Positions 58,645 through 64,000 of a DNA stretch of 64,000 nt are shown piece by piece. Source of the DNA: Metridium senile. Lineage: Eukaryota; Cnidaria; Anthozoa; Actiniaria; Metridiidae. The notes beneath the pieces were generated by a model, which searched no databases, was not told where the DNA came from, and saw nothing but the letters and a program-made list of their open reading frames with translations. The stretch lies in NCBI GenBank assembly GCA_949775045.1, contig OX459096.1, forward strand, positions 35,565,316-35,629,315, in the 5' to 3' direction. The position numbers were made by a program, and so were the translations under genes. Every line of letters begins with the position of its first letter. The stretch's first letter is position 1.

Positions 58645-59400
58645 TTTCGGGCGTTAATTAATACACTAATCTATTAAGCCCGATCATTTGTATCATAGAA
58701 AATAGTATATTTATTTATGGTTTATGATATTGTGATATTCTTTCCAACGTTAACTATAGAATATCAAAACTTTGCTGACGTACATAACTGAAATACCGTG
58801 ATATATCTGTCTTGGTTGCTCGGTTTTGTTAAATGCTTGTAAGGTTAATAAGACATGCTAGAAGTAGCTATTAACGATCCCTTCCCAGGAAAGGTGCATG
58901 GCTGTTTTCTTAATCCTTAAGTTAAAGATTTTCATACATTACGAAATCACTGTTCCCTAAAATATTTTACCTTTTATTCCAATGATCTCAAAAATACTGT
59001 TGTTTTATCATATTTTTGTTGCCTTAAAATAATTTGAGAATGTTCCCTGTCCGCTTGAAAATAAATGCTTCTGTTTCCTCGTTCGGCTAAAACCCCTGAG
59101 AGCCGGGCTCATAAATAAGTTAGTTATTTCAGAAAACGTTGAGCGGGATCTTGACAAAGATTGCTACAATTAATAAAAATAAAGATGTATGTGCTGTCCC
59201 ATTTTATGAATTTTCTTTTATCTTTCATTTTTTTTTTTTTTTTTGTTAAAACATTCTCGAACAGTAGCATAACGGAATTCCACAACACGTAAGATTATAA
59301 GTGTCCCACATGAGTAATTAAAGTTTGAATTGACATATAGTCTACATTGTGTAAAAGCTTTGTAAGGTTTGAAGATAACCTCTCATGGAGTAGCCTGCGT
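58645..59400. repeat. duplicated block X2, copy 2
   Basis: Partner of 27756-28595 plus 29457-29675. Without the foldback and LINE insertions found there. Ends at a TAGCCTGCGT terminus with a GGCGGGAGACGTTT hairpin (59393-59476). Confidence 0.75.
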
Positions 59401-59476
59401 AAACAGAGCCTTATTAGCGCTGGAAACGTCTCCCGAAAACAAGTTGTTGGCGGGAGACGTTTAGAGCGCTAATAAG

Positions 59477-59830
59477 TGAGTTAAAAATGCTAAAAACGAT
59501 CACCAAAACAGCAGACAACAATCGACATTTTTTAAGTGTTTTAAAAGGTATAATATTAATATACATAAGTGTTCTTCAAAATAATGTATTCGTATAAAAT
59601 GGTTAAGTATGATGAGTTGATGAACATATGTTTTCAATAATATTTTCTATTGGTATAGTGTAACTATAAAGTAACTATTTACAGTTGCTTGTATCGCCTA
59701 TGACCCGGGCTACACGGTTTGCATTGTAGCTTCTCACGAACATATGAAGTTGCGAACAATACGATCCCCCCCCCCCCCCCCCCCCCCCCTCCCGAAAAGA
59801 TATATATTTAGCTCCTCAAAAGTTTCATTG
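59477..59830. other. intergenic with a C-tract
   Basis: About 24 C at 59766-59789. Otherwise nothing recognised. Confidence 0.4.
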
Positions 59831-60100
59831 CTCTGTCTATTGATCGTTCTCTATGTTATTTTTATCATCTTTTCAGTCTTGGTCCTCGAGCTCCTTATCG
59901 TCATTACTACGTTCTGAGTCCTCTGTCTAGTGATCGTTCTCTACATTATCTTTATCATCTTTTGCGTCAGTGTCTTAGTCGTCCTCCTTATCGTCATTAC
60001 TGCGTTCTGAGTCCTCTGTCTAGTGATCGTTCTCTACGCTATCTTTATCATCTTTTGCGTCAGTGTCTTGGTCCTCCTTATCGTCATTACTACGTTCTGA
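59831..60100. repeat. 90-93-bp tandem repeat of the HLX C-terminal tail
   Basis: Three imperfect units: the one nearest the homeodomain encodes the acidic tail, the other two lie after the stop codon. Landmarks: CTCTGTCTAGTGATCGTTCT at 59831, 59921 and 60014. Confidence 0.85.
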
Positions 60101-62939
60101 GTCTTTCATATCTTGGCGCCACTTTGTACGTCGATTTTGAAACCAAACTTTAACTTGTGTCTCTGACAGACCAAGCATTGCAGCTAGCTGGTATCGATCG
60201 TGTTTAGTTATGTATTTTTGTACTTGAAATCTTTTTTCTAAGCCTCTTCGTTGGAGTTGTGTGAATACTGGTCTTGACCATGGTCGTCTTCGTTGTGGTG
60301 GTTTGCAATAGTCGACAACAGGGAACGGTAATTGGTTACGTTCATCTTCAGTGGAATCTAATTAGAAAGATCAAACATAAGTTCTTAGAGGGACTAGACG
60401 TTCATTGTCGTTTAGTTTTAGACTAAAGACTAGAGCCAGGAACTGACAGAGGAAGGAAGGAAGCAGGAAAGAAATGAAAAAAGAAAAAGGGAGGCATGGA
60501 TGGAGAGAGGCAGAGAGGCAGAGATGGAGGGAGGGAGAGAAGGAGAGTGGGAGAGAGGGAGAGAGGGAGGGATTTCGGGGAAGGAGCCAAAGGGAAGAAT
60601 GAAAGGAAAAAATAACGAAGGAAAATGGAAGGAGGGAAGGAGGGAAAAAGGGTTCAATGTGAGGGTTGAACGAAGACTGGTCAAATGGAGAAATATGAAT
60701 TACAAGGATTACATTAAATTAATCAATATCATCGGCTTTAAAATAGTTTAGTCTTTGAGCCTATCACCTTAGCTAGGCTGGTTATCATGCAGGATCCCAC
60801 AAAATCTCTGGTTGTGTTGCAAATTCCACAGTTAATTATTTTTAAAATCATGTCAGTCAGTATGCCAGTTTACTCTCAAAGTTATTAGTTCACTCTTTCT
60901 GAAAGTACCACTATTAAATAATGTTTTTCATCGCTGGTCTTCAAAAACATACATATATTTGTCAGAACTCTGCTTAGCATTAGAACACCTGCATGTGAAC
61001 AGATTAGATATGGAACATTATTAAAAACACTTGATTTAAACATGGTAGTATCTACTAGTGAAGAAGGTCAACCAACCACTCCTACGTCAGTTTATTTTAC
61101 TGAACTAATACAGTCATTTCTACTCGAGTTATAGGAAGCTGTACAAATAATTGGAGTAAAGAAGGCATGGATTATCCCGACTAAGCGGGCTTTGATTTAA
61201 CGACTGTAAGTAGATTTTCAAGGTTAATTTAACAATCTAATCTATCGCTCTTAGCTATAAAGCAAACATTCTTGTAGGCATTTCTATCCCTATCGGCATG
61301 TCCCTGATAGTCAAACAAGGGTACAGATACGCCTGATACTGAATTACAAGAACGTTGTCCTGGCATTGATAATTTAGTGGAAAAGGGATAAATTTAAAGA
61401 CAAAAGAAGATCACTCAACCTGTACTCATATGTATCAGTTCTTTTGTTATTCCTATTTTGCTATATTATTAATATTTTTATATATTATATATTTATTTTC
61501 TATATTATTAACATATTTTTTTCATGCGACAACATTCTTGAATAAGATGTGTATGATGTGCATGGAGTTCTTCCCAATTAGTTGACCGGAAAAACAAAAA
61601 TTACCGTCAATTTAATGAGCTGATTAATCCACTAATCTCACTTGCTGTTGCTAAAACAGAGTTAGAAATCCTATTGTCTGAGATTAATAATGGCTCAACT
61701 AGGCGTAGCATGAAAGAGGTTCCAAGTTATTAATGAACGTTCAAGGATCGGTCTATTAGATAACGATTGACAGTTTAACTCGACCAAAAACCTATTAACT
61801 AAACAGTGACGTGTTAGCCACAAATCTCGAGGGACTATAGTGGGCAGAATATCGACTCCACATTGCTCATACTATGTGACTAGTCAACTTTGTATCAAAG
61901 CTAACATTGACAAACGCTTCTTCCACGCAAGACACAACTTTAACATGACCTTTAATTGAATTTTCTACTTTTTTTAAAAATGGAAATATGGAAAACTATA
62001 GTATAGTTATAAATAGCTTGCGTGCGCCGTTACGGGTGTAGCTTAATAAGTAGTACAAAACAAGTTAAAATGTATTATAAACCGTAGCAGTTAGCCTTTC
62101 TTATTTGATATGAACCGTTTGTCCTGCGTCATTTCATCCAGTTAAAGACTTTGCGAGTGAAACTTCAGCAAGTCACTATAGGATGTAAACGTTAAATTCT
62201 TATTATTAGCTTGGATTGAATAGAAGTTGAGTCATGGCAACGCGTACGGAACCTCAGTACTGAAAGAGCGCAAAACTATAAGGTGTGTGACGACGCATTG
62301 GCTGTACACCATGCACACAAGGTTTTACGATTATGAAGATAACCATGGGTGAAGTCAAGATGTTTTTGATTGAGTTTCGTTCAAAACTACTCTCAAAGGA
62401 AATATCATTCCGTTAAATAAACACTGATAAATCATTGTCTTTGAAAACACCGAAAGTGATAAAACCAAATAACACCATTCTTTGGATGATGATAATCGTA
62501 TATATCCAAACACTATTGCACCGTTTAATCACCCAATTGTCACATTATTGACGATTCGAACTCCCTTTATTTACATCATCGTATTTTAGTTTTGTTTGGC
62601 TGATGGAAATTAGCGATAACCAAGCAAAACTTAAGGGACATCGATAACATGATTTGTGAAAACAAACTAGTCAATAAGATTACCTTTATACGATCGTGTA
62701 CTCAAAATGTTGTCGATGCCAAACTTGAGCGTCTTGCTGATATTAGGTTTAGAATCTTGGACGGTTCGTGTCAACCAACTTTGAGATGAATGTGCTCCAT
62801 AATGCCGCGTATCAAAGCTAGGCTGATAGTATTGATAAATATTAGAAGAACTATCTCTCCATGCACTTTTCATAAGAGTACACCGAGTCAATGAATCACG
62901 GCCATACTGGTAGTAAAGTAAAGGTACTGTTGAGAACAT
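60020..62939 (-). CDS. HLX/H2.0-like homeobox transcription factor (197 aa)
   Basis: Sequence-specific nuclear regulator. Exon 1 is 62939-62684 (donor G|GTAATC, phase 1) and exon 2 is 60357-60020; joined coding length 594 nt. Exon 1 has an Eh1-type repressor motif FGIDNILS (73-80), expected to bind Groucho/TLE. The homeodomain is residues 110-169: [39 protein letters not shown] and [12 protein letters not shown], with W157, F158, Q159 (position 50) and N160 (position 51). The RxWSRxVFxxLQRxGLEKRF pattern and the QLAAMLGL helix are HLX-like. Position 54 is Thr where HLX has Met. A short acidic tail ([20 protein letters not shown]) follows, and its DNA is tandemly repeated past the stop. Much shorter than vertebrate HLX. 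DBX or a lineage-specific HLX-like paralogue is possible. Confidence 0.9.
60358..62683 (-). other. HLX-like intron; purine tract inside
   Basis: A 2.3-kb intron. Bases 60440-60660 are a GGAGGGAGAGA-type purine tract on the plus strand whose open frames are artefacts. Several TTAAT homeodomain-like motifs near 61615-61690. Nothing else recognised. Confidence 0.5.
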
Positions 62940-64000
62940 CTTGTGAAAACGTTTTCCGAGGTCGAATATATGTTGTGCTTACAGACCTCCCATATGAGAA
63001 GTATCCAGTAAATATGGGTCGATGGCCAATAAATAGTCGTTATCTTGCCCATCTCCGCTTTCAAAGATACGGATATAGGCTCATTTTATGAACATTCCAA
63101 TAAAGCTTCCTGTTCTTCAAGTTTTAAAGACTTTATTATAAACTCGTTCAACTGAATGATCACTTGACTTCAATTGACCACAATATGCTGTGTTTGTACG
63201 AAAGTTTTTTCTGTGTTGTTCACCAGCGGTGAAGACGTACGTGCGATATGGCTGTTTTTGCAGCCTGCCAGGTGGATAACGTCCAAGGAATTTAATTTTA
63301 ATGTTTGACGTTTTGATGTTGGTTTCCATAAAACGTGCTGATAGCTATTTGGTTTGACACTCCCATTTTACATCTGTGTTTAGTGGCATATCAGTTTTAT
63401 AGCTGATAGGGATGCATTACTGCAGATAAATAACGTCAAGACATTGATTGAACAAGTCCTCAATAAACACTACACACCGCTCTGGTATCAATGTACAAAT
63501 CGTTCATTTCTTTATCCTCAATCAAACTCTATAATTATTCCCTTTGCATTCCCACAACGACAAAATACTGATAAAGAAACACTTTAATGTGTGTATTGTA
63601 TCTGCAGGGACAACAGCGCAGGGCATGAGCCGCTCACCTTACTCTCATATCTTATTTTATTCATATAGTGATAACAAGATTTTTAAGTGGCGCCACGGGC
63701 TCGTAAAGTGTCACTTTTGTCTCAATTAATTGTATTATTAGCCAGAGCTTAAGCTTGTATCGGTGATTCTTTGCATCATATCTCGTCTATAAAGCCTGTT
63801 CTCTATCATTCGTTTACCGTTTCCTTAGCGTGTGTGGGCTGGCGCCATAATGTACGCTATTAGATCAAAATAGTGTTCTTTTTTCAAACTTGTACAACAG
63901 TCGACAAAGATCGATGTGATCGCCAGGCCGATGCTGTATCATGGGATTTCATGCACTCTCGCCCTATGGTATTATCCACTGGATAATACCGTCTTACTAT
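62940..64000. other. HLX-like upstream region, nothing assigned
   Basis: Likely promoter and 5' UTR of the homeobox gene. CTATTTATTGG on the minus strand near 63030 could be a weak TATA element. No other gene recognised. Confidence 0.3.

Noticed and set aside
60430..60751. Ser/Pro/Leu-rich and Glu/Gly-rich frames
   Set aside because: Purine/pyrimidine simple-sequence tract inside the homeobox gene intron.

Overview
The window is animal nuclear DNA: A/T-rich, with intron-split genes and dense, mostly non-autonomous transposon debris. Five gene loci have consistent splice phases and recognisable families: a water-selective aquaporin (1141-3423, minus), two nearly identical METTL24/FkbM-like methyltransferase genes (5655-11058 and 38532-45287, minus), an uncharacterised type II membrane glycosyltransferase-like gene (50905-54082, minus), a single-coding-exon ABRA/Costars-domain gene (55700-56077, minus) and an HLX/H2.0-like homeobox gene (60020-62939, minus). 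The HLX gene, Penelope-like elements with hammerhead ribozymes, CR1-like LINEs and abundant inverted-repeat elements fit an early-branching invertebrate. I favour a cnidarian, but that is inference. There are no bacterial operons, CRISPR arrays or rRNA genes.

Layout. 1-3.6 kb holds a TA-flanked MITE and the aquaporin. 3.6-5.6 kb is intergenic repeat sequence. 5.6-11.25 kb is methyltransferase copy 1. 11.25-26.84 kb is one 15.6-kb nest of transposons, bounded by short inverted termini and a 2-bp target duplication; the matching site near copy 2 is empty. Inside the nest lie a 3.2-kb inverted-repeat element (with a LINE and a 785-bp palindromic element inside it), a tRNA-derived SINE, Mutator-type elements that broke a small open frame, and a ~5.7-kb inverted-repeat element interrupted by a CR1-like LINE. 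26.85-29.68 kb holds blocks that recur at 45.48-46.35 kb and 58.64-59.40 kb. 30.7-34.75 kb is a 4.0-kb element with 1.17-kb near-identical inverted arms and a perfect 9-bp target duplication. 36.6-38.2 kb holds a tentative multi-exon gene. 38.5-45.5 kb is methyltransferase copy 2, invaded by several elements that copy 1 lacks. 46.4-48.5 kb is another Mutator-type element. 50.4-64 kb holds a LINE fragment and the glycosyltransferase-like, ABRA and HLX genes.

How it fits together. The order methyltransferase - block X1 - block X2 is the same at 5.6-29.7 kb and 38.5-59.4 kb, so an older segmental duplication is likely. Copy 1 then gained the 15.6-kb nest and lacks the interval with the glycosyltransferase-like and ABRA genes. 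The two copies act as filled/empty-site controls for each other, which lets several insertions and their target duplications be read directly. The recurrent theme is insertion with exact 9-bp target duplications, seen eight times (one pair with a single mismatch), including one element of only 28 bp.
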